The notes: generated from the letters alone by a model not told the origin. Positions 52,442-61,494 are shown, numbered from the stretch's first letter. The stretch is 64,000 nucleotides of DNA from JAXGMV01 sp040768445 (GCA_040768445.1 JAXGMV010000001.1:2976001-3040000); one strand, 5' to 3'. Translations and numbers: made by a program.

Positions 52442-53923
52442 ATGGCTGATTTAGAAAACGAGGTTCCACGGGATGAACTCTCAATAGATCGAAAATCACG
52501 GGTCTATATGCCCTTTCATGGGCTGCAGTTTCGTAATGCGCAGGCTCGTGTCTTTGATTTCCACGAGGTGACTGTTCCATTTAATGCAGACCGGACTATT
52601 TTTGAAGCTCAACGCTGCATTCACTGCCCTGACGCCCCGTGCACAATTGCCTGCCCGGTACATAATGACATTCCTTCAGCTTGCTGGTATGCCGAGCACG
52701 GTGACTTTGTACTTGCTGCCCGGGTATTTCACAAAACCAGCACCATCCCTGATATTTGCGGCAGGGTTTGTCCTCAGGAGCAGTTGTGCCAGGGCTCCTG
52801 TGTTCTTAATGCAACCCATGAGCCGGTGTTGATTGGTGCAATTGAAGCATTTGTAGTGGATTATGAGGCTGAGTCCGGTAATTTCCAAACCCCAGAAATT
52901 GCTCCTGCTTCAGGCAAGAAAGTAGCAATTGTTGGCGGTGGTCCAGCCGGTATGGCAGCTGCAGAGCGTCTTGCTATTGCAGGACACGGCGTGACAGTTT
53001 TTGATGCCAACCCGGTTCCCAGCGGATTGCTTCTCTATGGAATTCCAGGCTTTAAACTCTCTGCTGAGAGAGTACACAAGAAGATCGATTACCTAAAGAG
53101 CCTGGGGATTAATTTCATACCGAATACTAAGATCGGTTCCGAAAAAACGATTGATTCCTTGATTGAAAATGGTTTTGATGCGGTCTTCATTGGCGTAGGC
53201 GCTGGTATTGATGCGCCATTGAATGCGCCAGGAGAGGATTTGCCACGGGTATATAAAGGAACAGACTTCTTGATCAGGGCTAATGTTGAACCCGGCTTAT
53301 TGCCCAAAGGTAAAGAGAGTTTGCCAGTAGTAGGCGACAAAGCGCTGATCATTGGTGGTGGCGACACCGCATCTGACTGCGTGAGAACCGCCAAGCGCCT
53401 CGGCGCAAAAGAGGTCTACTGCGTGTACCGACGGTCTGAACTTGAGATGCCTGGCGTCTTGAAAGACCGGGAACTGGCCAAAGAAGAAGGCGTGCAGTAC
53501 CTTTTCTTAACACAGCCGATCCAATTCCTGGCTGATGAAGATGGCAATCTTAAAGCAGTGGAATGCATCAGAATGATGCTTGGTGAACCGGATGAGTCAG
53601 GACGCAGGCGGCCAATCCCTGAGCCAAAATCAAATTTCATCATAGAGACCGATTGCGTGATCACAGCACTGGGATATTATCCCCATCCGGACATCGGTGA
53701 GACCACGCCGGGTCTGAAAACACACAAGTGGGGGCTGATCATCGTCAATCCAGAAACGATGGCATCCTCCAGAGAAGGCATATTTGCCGGAGGTGACGCA
53801 GTCAATGGTCCTGACCTTGTGGTGACAGCTGTTGCAGATGGAATAAAAGCTGCACAGGCAATAGACCAGTACCTGAGAACACCAGACGACAAACGCAAGT
53901 GGGATAAGTGGTTTAAGGAATAG
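52442..53923 (+). CDS. GltD-like NAD(P)-dependent oxidoreductase (glutamate synthase small-subunit family)
   Basis: A 493-residue Fe-S flavoprotein with the plan of glutamate synthase small subunit. The N-terminal region has two cysteine sets (CIHCPDAPCTIAC; CGRVCPQEQLCQGSC) for two [4Fe-4S] clusters. An FAD motif VAIVGGGPAGMAAAERLA follows, then an NADPH motif ALIIGGGDTASDCVRTAKR, and the C-terminal GIFAGGDAVNGPDLVV. No large GltB subunit is in the window, so it is unlikely to be glutamate synthase. Placed after methyltransferase and corrinoid genes, it may donate electrons, for example to keep the cobalt reduced. That role is inferred. The SD AAGGAG is strong. Confidence 0.85.
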   Translation: MADLENEVPRDELSIDRKSRVYMPFHGLQFRNAQARVFDFHEVTVPFNADRTIFEAQRCIHCPDAPCTIACPVHNDIPSACWYAEHGDFVLAARVFHKTSTIPDICGRVCPQEQLCQGSCVLNATHEPVLIGAIEAFVVDYEAESGNFQTPEIAPASGKKVAIVGGGPAGMAAAERLAIAGHGVTVFDANPVPSGLLLYGIPGFKLSAERVHKKIDYLKSLGINFIPNTKIGSEKTIDSLIENGFDAVFIGVGAGIDAPLNAPGEDLPRVYKGTDFLIRANVEPGLLPKGKESLPVVGDKALIIGGGDTASDCVRTAKRLGAKEVYCVYRRSELEMPGVLKDRELAKEEGVQYLFLTQPIQFLADEDGNLKAVECIRMMLGEPDESGRRRPIPEPKSNFIIETDCVITALGYYPHPDIGETTPGLKTHKWGLIIVNPETMASSREGIFAGGDAVNGPDLVVTAVADGIKAAQAIDQYLRTPDDKRKWDKWFKE

Positions 53924-53954
53924 CCTGCCAGGTCAACCAGATGGATTAAAACTA

Positions 53955-53989
53955 AAAACACCTGACTCCTTTGGAGAATCAGGTGTTTT
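53955..53989. terminator. Bidirectional terminator between the GltD-like and MalK-type genes
   Basis: An 11-bp stem (AAAACACCTGA / TCAGGTGTTTT) continued by an inner CTCC/GGAG pairing. Minus strand: TTTTTAGTTTT; plus strand: TTTTC. It lies between convergent genes. Confidence 0.87.
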
Positions 53990-54036
53990 CTAAATATTTT
54001 CAAATATTAGTAGCTTAATGCAGCGTCTGATAAATC

Positions 54037-55149
54037 TTAAATCAATGCTGGGGGATTTTCTTTGTCCAATGATGGGTCGAACAGGTGGAAGTTATCCATA
54101 TTGATTGCCATTTGCACAGGCTCACCAACTTTTACTTTTGTGCGTGGATCTACCCTTGCGACAAAAGTGTTTTTACCGCTCAACAGGTAAAGGAAAATCT
54201 CATTCCCCATCAACTCTGAGACGTCCACCTTCGTATCAATTAATTCAGCATGGATACCCGCTGGAGTGAACTCCGGTGTATGGATGTTCTCAGGACGAAT
54301 GCCAAACACAACCTCTTTTCCGGCATGTGGCATCAACTTTTCGGTCCTGTTGTCGGGTACCTTCACTGCAAAATTGTCAGTATCCACATAAAGGGTACCG
54401 TCATCCCTGCGCAAATGGGCAGTAAAGAAATTCATAGCTGGTGAACCGATGAATCCAGCGACAAATTGATTGGCGGGATGATCGTAAAGCATTTGCGGTG
54501 TGTCAAGCTGCTGCAGGATACCCTTGTTCATCACCGCAATGCGCGTTGCCATTGTCATCGCTTCTGTCTGGTCATGTGTGACATAGATGAACGTGTTCTG
54601 CAGGCGTTGATGCAGTTTGCTGATTTCAGCGCGTGTCTGAACCCTCAGCTTGGCGTCCAGGTTGGAGAGTGGCTCATCAAATAGAAACACCTTGGGTTCA
54701 CGTACAATTGCCCGGCCAACAGCCACGCGCTGGCGCTGCCCACCTGAGAGCTGGCGCGGTTTGCGGGATAGCAGTTGTTCGATGCCCAATATCTCTGCGG
54801 CTTCCTGAACCCTGCGTTTGATTTCTTCAGTCGGAACCTTGCGCAGTTTCAACCCAAAAGCCATGTTGTCAAATACAGTCATATGCGGGTAAAGGGCATA
54901 GGATTGGAATACCATGGCGATATCACGGTCTTTCGGCGCGACATCGTTCACAACCTGATCGCCAATTAGAACTTCACCTTCAGTGACCTCCTCAAGGCCT
55001 GCCAGGCACCTCAGCGCTGTTGTTTTTCCACAGCCAGACGGCCCCACCAGCACAAGGAATTCTTTATCTTCAATTTCAAGATTCAAATCATTTATTGCTA
55101 CAAAATCGCCGAAACGCTTCCAAACATGCTTGAATGTAACAGTGGTCAT
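54037..55149 (-). CDS. Carbohydrate ABC transporter ATP-binding protein (MalK/UgpC type)
   Basis: A 370-residue ATPase with the C-terminal regulatory OB-fold of the MalK class. Walker A GPSGCGKTT (about residues 36-44), signature LSGGQRQRVAVGRAI, Walker B VFLFDEPLSNLDAKLR, and H-loop VTHDQTEAMTMATR are intact. The tail includes GIRPENIH. It would energise the permease pair encoded on the opposite strand starting at 56.7 kb. It is transcribed divergently from the binding protein. In other bacteria one such ATPase serves several sugar transporters, so it may not be dedicated. The SD GGAGG is strong. Confidence 0.95.
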   Translation of the reverse strand: MTTVTFKHVWKRFGDFVAINDLNLEIEDKEFLVLVGPSGCGKTTALRCLAGLEEVTEGEVLIGDQVVNDVAPKDRDIAMVFQSYALYPHMTVFDNMAFGLKLRKVPTEEIKRRVQEAAEILGIEQLLSRKPRQLSGGQRQRVAVGRAIVREPKVFLFDEPLSNLDAKLRVQTRAEISKLHQRLQNTFIYVTHDQTEAMTMATRIAVMNKGILQQLDTPQMLYDHPANQFVAGFIGSPAMNFFTAHLRRDDGTLYVDTDNFAVKVPDNRTEKLMPHAGKEVVFGIRPENIHTPEFTPAGIHAELIDTKVDVSELMGNEIFLYLLSGKNTFVARVDPRTKVKVGEPVQMAINMDNFHLFDPSLDKENPPALI

Positions 55150-55184
55150 GGTATTCCTCCTTCCGGAACGAGTATAGTGACTAT

Positions 55185-55212
55185 ATTATAGCGATGTCTG
55201 GTTAAAAGACAA
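55185..55212 (-). promoter_or_regulatory. Promoter of the MalK-type gene
   Basis: On the minus strand TTGTCT (55207-55212), 16-bp spacer and TATAAT (55185-55190), 36 bases upstream of the start. Confidence 0.7.
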
Positions 55213-55315
55213 AGCATTTTATATAAGAATTACTCTTCGAAGTTCAGTGAGGAGCTGATAGAAAAATTCCTATAATTTTCTGATATTTTGCCCTGTAGAA
55301 TTTTTATACCTGTTT

Positions 55316-55324
55316 TGATATAAT
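55316..55324 (+). promoter_or_regulatory. Extended -10 promoter of the sugar-binding protein operon
   Basis: TGATATAAT is an extended -10 (TGn plus TATAAT) about 75 bases upstream of the binding-protein ATG; the -35 is weak. A GTTTG-N15-CAAAC pair (55349-55373 region) downstream may be an operator, but no regulator gene is adjacent. Confidence 0.5.
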
Positions 55325-55399
55325 TAGGATTACTTCTGAATAAAGAATGTTTGTCTATTATTCGAGTGCAAACAATAATTACCACAAGAGGAGAATCGT

Positions 55400-56590
55400 A
55401 TGAGAAAAAGTGTTTTATTTGTAATGAGTGTGCTTCTGGTCATGACCATGGTCATGACAGCCTGCGCACCAAAGGCTGCAGAGCCCGCCCCCGCAGGTCC
55501 CGTCACCATCAGCATCTGGCACGGCTACACAGAAACAGAAGAGCAAACCTTCAGCAAAGCTGTGACTGATTTTATGGCCGCCAACACTGATGTCAAAGTT
55601 GAGCTCTTAGCTGTACCTTTCGATGAGCTGCAGAACAAGTTCCAGACAGAAGCAGCTTCAGGCTCTGGCCCAACAATCATTATGGGACCCCAGGACCGCA
55701 TGGCTGGCTATGCCACAGCAAACCTGCTGGCTGAAATCGATGCTGGAACTGCTTTCCTTTCCAGCCTGGTGCCTGCAGCAGTTGAAGGCGGCAAGGTAGC
55801 TGGCAAACTGGTTGGTGTTCCGGTAAACAACAAGGTAGTTGCCCTGTTCTACAACAAGAGCAAAATCGCAACTGAACCGAAAGACTTCGAAGAACTGCTT
55901 GCCCTGGCAAAAGACAATGGCATGGCACTCACTGCTGATTGGTTCCACAATTATATGTGGGGACCTGCTTTCGGCGCCACTTTCCTGGATGCAACTAACA
56001 AGATGGTACTTGACAGTGCACAGGGTGCAGAAGCTTATGCTTACTTTGACACTGTTTGCAAATCAGAAGGTGTAACCTGTGATGGCAACGATGGCGATAT
56101 GGATACAATGTTCCGCCAGGGCCAGGTAGCTTTCCGTATCCAGGGTCCATGGGCTTCTGGCGACTACATCAAAGACCTGGGTGTTGAGAACGTTGGTGTC
56201 ATGGCTGTTCCTGCAATTGCCGGAAAAGCTGCACCCCGCCCCTGGAACCAGTCTGAAATGGGTTCCATCAACGTAAATGCCACAGCAGAAGAAAAAGCTG
56301 CAGCATTGAAGTTCTTTGAATTCTTCACCAGCACTGATGTTCAGAAAGAATTCCTGAATGTTGCCAACTGGATTCCTGCCAATTCATCTGTTGACACAGC
56401 ATCAAACCCGGTCGTTGGCGGTTTCCTCAAACAGGTTCCTGCTTCCGATCCCTTCCCGGTTGTTTCTGAACTGGGTGCGACCTGGGATCCAATGGGTAAT
56501 GCCATCACCCAGATTCTTGAAGGTGTAAAAACACCTCAGGAAGCACTGACCGAAGCAGCTACCCTGATCAACACAACCAACAACAAGTAA
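55400..56590 (+). CDS. Sugar ABC transporter substrate-binding lipoprotein
   Basis: A 396-residue extracytoplasmic binding protein of the MalE group (family 1 solute-binding). The lipoprotein signal ends in MVMTACAPK, with Cys at about 25 as the lipidated residue, followed by an Ala/Pro linker. The mature part begins VTISIWHGYTETEEQTF, typical of sugar-binding proteins. Conserved ligand-side segments include FRIQGPWASGDY and WNQSEMGSINVNA. It lies upstream of two permeases and is separated from them by a hairpin that probably gives it higher expression. The sugar is unknown; maltose, trehalose or a multiple-sugar ligand is typical. Confidence 0.93.
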   Translation: MRKSVLFVMSVLLVMTMVMTACAPKAAEPAPAGPVTISIWHGYTETEEQTFSKAVTDFMAANTDVKVELLAVPFDELQNKFQTEAASGSGPTIIMGPQDRMAGYATANLLAEIDAGTAFLSSLVPAAVEGGKVAGKLVGVPVNNKVVALFYNKSKIATEPKDFEELLALAKDNGMALTADWFHNYMWGPAFGATFLDATNKMVLDSAQGAEAYAYFDTVCKSEGVTCDGNDGDMDTMFRQGQVAFRIQGPWASGDYIKDLGVENVGVMAVPAIAGKAAPRPWNQSEMGSINVNATAEEKAAALKFFEFFTSTDVQKEFLNVANWIPANSSVDTASNPVVGGFLKQVPASDPFPVVSELGATWDPMGNAITQILEGVKTPQEALTEAATLINTTNNK

Positions 56591-56602
56591 TTGCTTTCAC
56601 AT

Positions 56603-56640
56603 AATGGTTGGGCGGAATATCCGCCCAACCATTTTTATAT
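56603..56640 (+). terminator. Intercistronic terminator/attenuator after the binding protein
   Basis: A 13-bp stem (AATGGTTGGGCGG / CCGCCCAACCATT, 5-base loop) followed by TTTATAT. It lies between the binding-protein gene and the permeases, the usual arrangement for keeping the binding protein in excess. Confidence 0.85.
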
Positions 56641-56724
56641 CTAACCTGGTATCAATTCCAGGTATCTCAAAAAAAGTAAGTCATTATTTATAGCAATAGC
56701 TGGCCTTTCAAAAGGACTGTGACT

Positions 56725-57732
56725 ATGGCAACCACGACAGCACAAAGCAAGGCGGGAAACTTAAACTGGTTTCAACGTATGCATAAGAAGTATCCCAATA
56801 TGGGCCTGGCATATTTCTACATATTGCCAGCCCTGATCATCATGCTTTTTATTACCTTCTATCCGCTGGTTTTTCAAATATGGATGTCATTTACCGATTT
56901 TAAACTGGCAAATTTGAGGGAAATGAACCCAACTGGCGTTGGTCTGCAGAACTACATTGATGTCATCTTTCGCGGGCTGCCAGTAACCAACTATAATTTT
57001 TTACGCATTTTTATCTTCAACCTGTTCTGGACCCTGGTCAATGTAGTTTTACACGTTGCCATTGGCATTACGGTCGCCTTGATGTTGAATGAAGACAAGA
57101 TGCCTGGCAAACGCTTTTACCGCAGCCTGTTTGTGATTCCCTGGGCGCTGCCCTCGTTGGTATCCGGTATGATGTGGGCAAACATGTGGCACGACAAGTT
57201 TGGGGCTGTCAATCTGTTTCTGCAAGAAATCGGCATGCGCGGTGACATTCGCTGGCTGTTGGAACCAACTCCTTTCATTAACCTGCCTCAGATTGGGCTC
57301 GTTCTCCCAATTTCGTTTATTGCTGTTCTGATTGCCAATGTATGGCTTGGATGGCCGTTCATGATGGTCATTGCCACCGGCGCGCTGCAGACCATTCCAA
57401 AAGAAGTCTATGAAGCCGCCGAGATGGACGGCATCTCTGGTTTTGACAAAATTCGGTTGATCACCCTGCCGTTGATACGTCCTGCCATGGTACCTGCCAT
57501 TATGATCGGTATCATGATGACCTTCAATCAGTTCAACATTATTTACTTCGTCACGGGTGGTGGACCGGTTGGGTTGACTGAAATCCTGGTGACTCAGGGT
57601 TTTAAACTGGTCAACCCGCAAGGCTGGTATGGCGTTGCATCAGCCTTCAACATCATTGTGTTCATTATTCTTGCCACCATCACAATGATTACCAACCGGG
57701 TAACCAAAGCAACCGAACCCTATTACGCTTAA
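56725..57732 (+). CDS. Sugar ABC transporter permease (MalF type)
   Basis: A 335-residue inner-membrane permease with about six to seven helices. The EAA loop that contacts the ATPase is EVYEAAEMDGISGFDKIRLITLPLIRP (split by length), near residue 230. The first helix follows the short cytoplasmic N-terminus. The ATG at 56725 is chosen over GTG 56719 because AAAGGA lies at normal distance. It is followed by the second permease after 14 bases. It would form a heterodimer with that protein and use the MalK-type ATPase. Confidence 0.95.
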   Translation: MATTTAQSKAGNLNWFQRMHKKYPNMGLAYFYILPALIIMLFITFYPLVFQIWMSFTDFKLANLREMNPTGVGLQNYIDVIFRGLPVTNYNFLRIFIFNLFWTLVNVVLHVAIGITVALMLNEDKMPGKRFYRSLFVIPWALPSLVSGMMWANMWHDKFGAVNLFLQEIGMRGDIRWLLEPTPFINLPQIGLVLPISFIAVLIANVWLGWPFMMVIATGALQTIPKEVYEAAEMDGISGFDKIRLITLPLIRPAMVPAIMIGIMMTFNQFNIIYFVTGGGPVGLTEILVTQGFKLVNPQGWYGVASAFNIIVFIILATITMITNRVTKATEPYYA

Positions 57733-57746
57733 ATGGAGGCATGATC

Positions 57747-58862
57747 ATGACAACTGCAACTACAGCAAATAATCAAAATGCATCCATCTCAAGCAAAATA
57801 GCTGTTGTTTGGGCTTATCTCATATTTATCCTGTCCGGTGCCCTGATCGCTTTCGGCATTTACACACTGGTTCAATACATCACTACTGCTGATGAACTGC
57901 AGAAGATCCCGCTATTGGTGACCGGCATCGTCCTGACACTCGCCGGCGTTGTGGTGTTTCAACGCTATTTGAAACTCCTGCTCGCCATTAACAAGAAGAA
58001 TGATTTGAAGCGAGCCCGCGAGACCATGCGCATTGACATTCTGCAGTTCTTCCTGCTGCTTGTGATGGCATCCATCCTCTTCCCGGTACTGTGGATTGTC
58101 TCAATGTCGCTTGACCCGCGTGACTTCTCTCGTCCGCAAGGTCTGTCAATCATCCCTCCGGGAGCAACCCTAAACGCCTACGAGAAAATACTTACCAAGC
58201 CATCGCCCAACCCGGTGACCTTCCTTGAACTGCTCAGGAACAGCCTGATTGTTGCCGGCGGTACTGCCTTTGGGTCGGTTGTGGTCGGTATCACAGCAGC
58301 CTATGCCTTCTCGCGGCTGATCTTCCCTGGGCGCAGGATTGGCATGCTGGGTTTTGTGCTGGTGCTGATGATCCCCCCAGGCGGCACCCTTGCCCCGCTG
58401 TTTGTATTGCTCAACTCAGTCGGACTGCGTAATTCCCTGCTGGGGCTGGCTATCGCATTCACCTCAACCGCTCTGCCCTTTGCTATCTGGAACCTGAAAG
58501 GCTATATCGATTCCCTGCCCTACGATCTGGAAGAGGCTGCCCAGATTGACGGCTGCACGCGGGCACAGGGCTTTATCAAGGTTATCCTGCCGCTGGCAGT
58601 CCCCGGCATTGCCGTCACGGCGCTGTGGGGCTTCCTGACCGGTTGGTCTGAATTCATCCTTTCCTGGACGTTCCTGACCAACCCCTCAACCTTCACCCTG
58701 CCAATGATATTGCGCGGTATGGTCGGTCAGTATGCTTCCGGCACGCCCTGGTCACAGTTCTCGGCCATGGCAATCCTGGTTTCCATCCCGCCCATCATCA
58801 TCTTCGCCTTCCTGCAGCGCTACCTGGTCGGTGGTTTGGCTGTTGGTGGTGTCAAGGGATAG
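57747..58862 (+). CDS. Sugar ABC transporter permease (MalG type)
   Basis: A 371-residue permease, longer than usual MalG (about 280-300) because of an N-terminal extension with two extra hydrophobic segments (about 20-75) before the canonical six helices. The EAA loop reads LEEAAQIDGCTRAQGFIKVI. The second ATG (57747) is used because GGAGG lies 7 bases upstream, while it is only 1 base from the first. The gene ends close to a strong terminator. It pairs with the preceding permease. Confidence 0.94.
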   Translation: MTTATTANNQNASISSKIAVVWAYLIFILSGALIAFGIYTLVQYITTADELQKIPLLVTGIVLTLAGVVVFQRYLKLLLAINKKNDLKRARETMRIDILQFFLLLVMASILFPVLWIVSMSLDPRDFSRPQGLSIIPPGATLNAYEKILTKPSPNPVTFLELLRNSLIVAGGTAFGSVVVGITAAYAFSRLIFPGRRIGMLGFVLVLMIPPGGTLAPLFVLLNSVGLRNSLLGLAIAFTSTALPFAIWNLKGYIDSLPYDLEEAAQIDGCTRAQGFIKVILPLAVPGIAVTALWGFLTGWSEFILSWTFLTNPSTFTLPMILRGMVGQYASGTPWSQFSAMAILVSIPPIIIFAFLQRYLVGGLAVGGVKG

Positions 58863-58884
58863 ACGGTTTTTATCCAAGCTGTTC

Positions 58885-58920
58885 AACGAGTTGGCTTATT
58901 TCAGCCAACTCGTTTTTATA
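58885..58920 (+). terminator. Terminator of the sugar transporter operon
   Basis: A perfect 12-bp stem (AACGAGTTGGCT / AGCCAACTCGTT, 6-base loop) followed by TTTATA. Confidence 0.9.
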
Positions 58921-59231
58921 TTACTTCATGATTGTTCCATAAAAAACACTCCTGAGAAATCTCTGCTTTCAGGAGATTGATGCACTACATCTACGGATAT
59001 CCATGGTTAGTTAGGGGATCAAAAGACAATCACTAATCAACTCTAAATATTCAATATTTTTGGTACAGCGTCTAATTGTGTTGTCATGTGAGCAGGTCAG
59101 CACATGGTATACAGTTTATGGATAGGGATTATGCAGCATACCGGGATCGATGTCTGGTGGTTATTTTAGCTCGAACGACACTGCCAGAGATTTATAAGCT
59201 GGCAGCGCGGCACTTCGTTGTTTGAAGCAGC
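58921..59231. other. Intergenic region, no gene seen
   Basis: About 310 bases with no convincing frame. A 7-bp hairpin (CTCCTGA / TCAGGAG) at about 58950-58976 is the only structure. The rest holds no repeat, tRNA or promoter that I can support. It lies between convergent transcription units. Confidence 0.5.
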
Positions 59232-59918
59232 TTAATCTGATACTAACAGCTTGATTCGGTCTTTAGCCTGATTGAAAATACTTTGAATTGTGTCCGTGGC
59301 ATCCAGGGTTTCAAAATGATATTTTGCTGCCAGTCGATCATATTCATCCAGCAAAGTCTCCTGATAGGCCACAAAGCTATCATAAAGGTTATCGGCACAG
59401 TGAATGTCCATGCCTGCTTCCCAATAGCTGAATCCGCGCCCATGGATAATTCGTGAAACAAGTGTGTCAACATCTGCCTTCAAGTACAGGATCAAGTCTG
59501 GTATTAATGCAAACCCGTAAAGGTCTTTGCCCCAGTTGGGATCTATACCTCTGACAATGTCCCGGGCGATAACTGAGAAAAAGTACCTGTCAGAAAGGAC
59601 AATGAAACCTGCTTTGAGGGCAGGAATGATTTGATTTTCAAGCCTGTCTGCGAAATCAGTGGCATAGAAAAGGCTCATCGTAATGGGACTGAGTGTGTGA
59701 CCGGCTTTTGCGGCATCCATTCCTGGTTGAGTGAGTGGTGATCTTCTAAGGCCTGTATCTGAGACAGCAAATCCTTCTTTTTCAAGCCATTCTTTCAAGA
59801 GATGTATCTGGGTGGACCTGCCTACGCCATCTGTGCCTTCTATAACAATCAGTTTACCTGGCAGGTCAGAGATCTTTCGGTACGGAAAACCAGCGCCATA
59901 AAAATGAGGTTCGGCCAT
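59232..59918 (-). CDS. Thymidylate kinase paralogue with Arg in the P-loop
   Basis: A 228-residue protein of the thymidylate kinase family, clearly a paralogue of the upstream gene (shared GKLIVxEG, SLFYATDFADRLEN / SLLQATDFADRWEN, SDRYFFSVIARDIVRGIDP / ADRYAFTAFARDVARGVDP). Its P-loop reads GTDGVGRSTQ: the lysine that binds the phosphates is Arg34 (codon AGG, bases 59817-59819). Other catalytic features, such as the D-R-Y pair, remain. It may be catalytically weak, use a different phosphate acceptor or act as a regulatory partner. The ATG at 59918 lies one base after the upstream stop. Confidence 0.85.
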   Translation of the reverse strand: MAEPHFYGAGFPYRKISDLPGKLIVIEGTDGVGRSTQIHLLKEWLEKEGFAVSDTGLRRSPLTQPGMDAAKAGHTLSPITMSLFYATDFADRLENQIIPALKAGFIVLSDRYFFSVIARDIVRGIDPNWGKDLYGFALIPDLILYLKADVDTLVSRIIHGRGFSYWEAGMDIHCADNLYDSFVAYQETLLDEYDRLAAKYHFETLDATDTIQSIFNQAKDRIKLLVSD

Positions 59919-59919
59919 A

Positions 59920-60651
59920 TTATTCCTCAACTTCCTTTTCCGCAGGCAACTGTGTGCCACTGTAATTCAGACCATTAATCGGCTTTTTTATGCCAGACCA
60001 ACCAGTCAATATTTTTGTCACCATTTCTCGTATTGTTTTTTGTTGAAACTCAACAGGACGAGTACCATCAACAACAACCAGGTCAAATTCATCAATCATC
60101 GCATGGTATTGATCAATAATGCGCTGCTGAAACATTCTAAAGCTTGTCAACCTGTTTTCAGAGAGACCGAGATCCATTCCCGCCTCGTAGTATTTAATTT
60201 TTGACCTGCTGGATAAAATTCTTTCGACGGCAATATCAAGCGGAACCTGGAAATATAAGGTCAGGTCAGGTTTGACTGCAAAGGAATACAGCTTTCTAAC
60301 CCATTGAGGATCAACACCGCGTGCGACATCCCGCGCAAAGGCAGTGAAGGCATATCTATCAGCCAGCACAATAGCACCTGCTTTCAAGGTTGGCAAAATA
60401 AAATTTTCCCAACGGTCTGCAAAATCAGTTGCCTGCAGTAAAGAAAAAGTTGTTGGCGTAAATACTTTATCCTTTTTTGCCAGTTTGGTTGTACTTCTGA
60501 CCAGGTCAGAGGAGTTCCACTCTGAGAAAAGCACGGTTTCACCAGCAGCAGAAAGCCACTTGTAAAGCAAGTCAATCTGGGTTGACTTACCACTGCCATC
60601 GATCCCTTCAACTACGATTAGTTTACCCTTCAGGTTATTTTCTTTTAGCAA
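59920..60651 (-). CDS. tmk: Thymidylate kinase
   Basis: Converts dTMP to dTDP with ATP. The 243 residues have an intact P-loop GIDGSGKST (Lys22), a DRYAFTAFARD segment with the DR pair for the substrate base and phosphate, and the C-terminal LVVDGTRPVEFQQ typical of the family. Residues 30-55 have FSEWNSSDLVRS where most dTMP kinases have a T-R-E-P motif, so the acceptor side is unusual. The TTG start has GAGG at good distance. It is followed by the paralogue with an altered P-loop, one base apart. Confidence 0.82.
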   Translation of the reverse strand: MLKENNLKGKLIVVEGIDGSGKSTQIDLLYKWLSAAGETVLFSEWNSSDLVRSTTKLAKKDKVFTPTTFSLLQATDFADRWENFILPTLKAGAIVLADRYAFTAFARDVARGVDPQWVRKLYSFAVKPDLTLYFQVPLDIAVERILSSRSKIKYYEAGMDLGLSENRLTSFRMFQQRIIDQYHAMIDEFDLVVVDGTRPVEFQQKTIREMVTKILTGWSGIKKPINGLNYSGTQLPAEKEVEE

Positions 60652-60719
60652 GTGTGTATCCTCAAAATGACTGATATTTCAAATGATGTAAATCTAACTC
60701 AATCATAACTTAATCACTA

Positions 60720-60751
60720 ATAATATAAAACCTCTCACAATGTGAAAGGTT
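60720..60751 (-). terminator. Terminator of phoU
   Basis: On the minus strand a 10-bp stem (AACCTTTCAC / GTGAGAGGTT, one G-U pair, 3-base loop) followed by TTATATTATT, about 40 bases after the phoU stop. Confidence 0.83.
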
Positions 60752-60789
60752 TGTTCAAGCAGAAGCACTTATCGCTGCCCTCATACAAA

Positions 60790-61467
60790 TTAGTCTTGTT
60801 CCTCATCGTCTGATGAATCCATTTCAAGCAGTTCACCGGTATTGATAAAAACTGTTCTCTCACAAATGTTGGTCACGCGGTCAGCCATGCGCTCAATATT
60901 ATGGGCTACCCATAACAATGAATTAACAGTGTCTATGCAATCCGGGTTTTTGATCATGTAATTCATCACTTGATGATAGACATTGTTGTACAAAGCATCT
61001 ACTTCGTCATCTTCGCGTGGAATTAATGTTGCCTGGCGGGCATTCTCAGAAATGAAGGCGCTCAATGCCCTGTGCAGCATACTGACTGATTTGTCTGCCA
61101 TCTGGCTGATTTCTCTTATCGGAATCGGAACATCCGCATCGCCAAGGTTAATGGTTATGCGGGCGATGCCCTTGGCATAGTCGCCCATACGTTCCAACTC
61201 GGTGATGATTTCAAGCATAGCTGCCAGAAGCCGAAGATCATGGGCTATGGGCTGCTGGGTAGCAATGATAATCAATATCGCATTTTCGATGGCATAGCGT
61301 TTCTCATTGATTTGACTGTCAGATTTCAAAACACTGGCTGCTACATTAATGTTTCGCTGTTTGAGTGAGTCCACAGCACTCAACATTGCTTGTTCAACCA
61401 TACTGCCAAGAAGCAAGATTTCGTCCCTAACCTGATTAATTTGACGATCAAAAGTCTCTCTTGCCAT
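60790..61467 (-). CDS. phoU: Phosphate-specific transport system accessory protein PhoU
   Basis: A 225-residue all-helical protein with two PhoU repeats; it restrains phosphate uptake and PhoR signalling. Each repeat has the metal-binding pattern: ITELERMGDYAKGIARI in the first and HNIERMADRVTNICERTVF in the second (E-x-x-x-D). The acidic tail DSSDDEEQD is an individual feature. The SD GAGGATAATATT leads to the ATG. It follows pstB by 27 bases in the minus-strand phosphate unit. Confidence 0.96.
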   Translation of the reverse strand: MARETFDRQINQVRDEILLLGSMVEQAMLSAVDSLKQRNINVAASVLKSDSQINEKRYAIENAILIIIATQQPIAHDLRLLAAMLEIITELERMGDYAKGIARITINLGDADVPIPIREISQMADKSVSMLHRALSAFISENARQATLIPREDDEVDALYNNVYHQVMNYMIKNPDCIDTVNSLLWVAHNIERMADRVTNICERTVFINTGELLEMDSSDDEEQD

Positions 61468-61494
61468 AATATTATCCTCTTCTAATCAACAGTA

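Noticed and set aside
58950..58976. Seven-bp hairpin as a small RNA or second terminator
   Set aside because: No T-run, promoter or conservation evidence; the true terminator is at 58885-58920.
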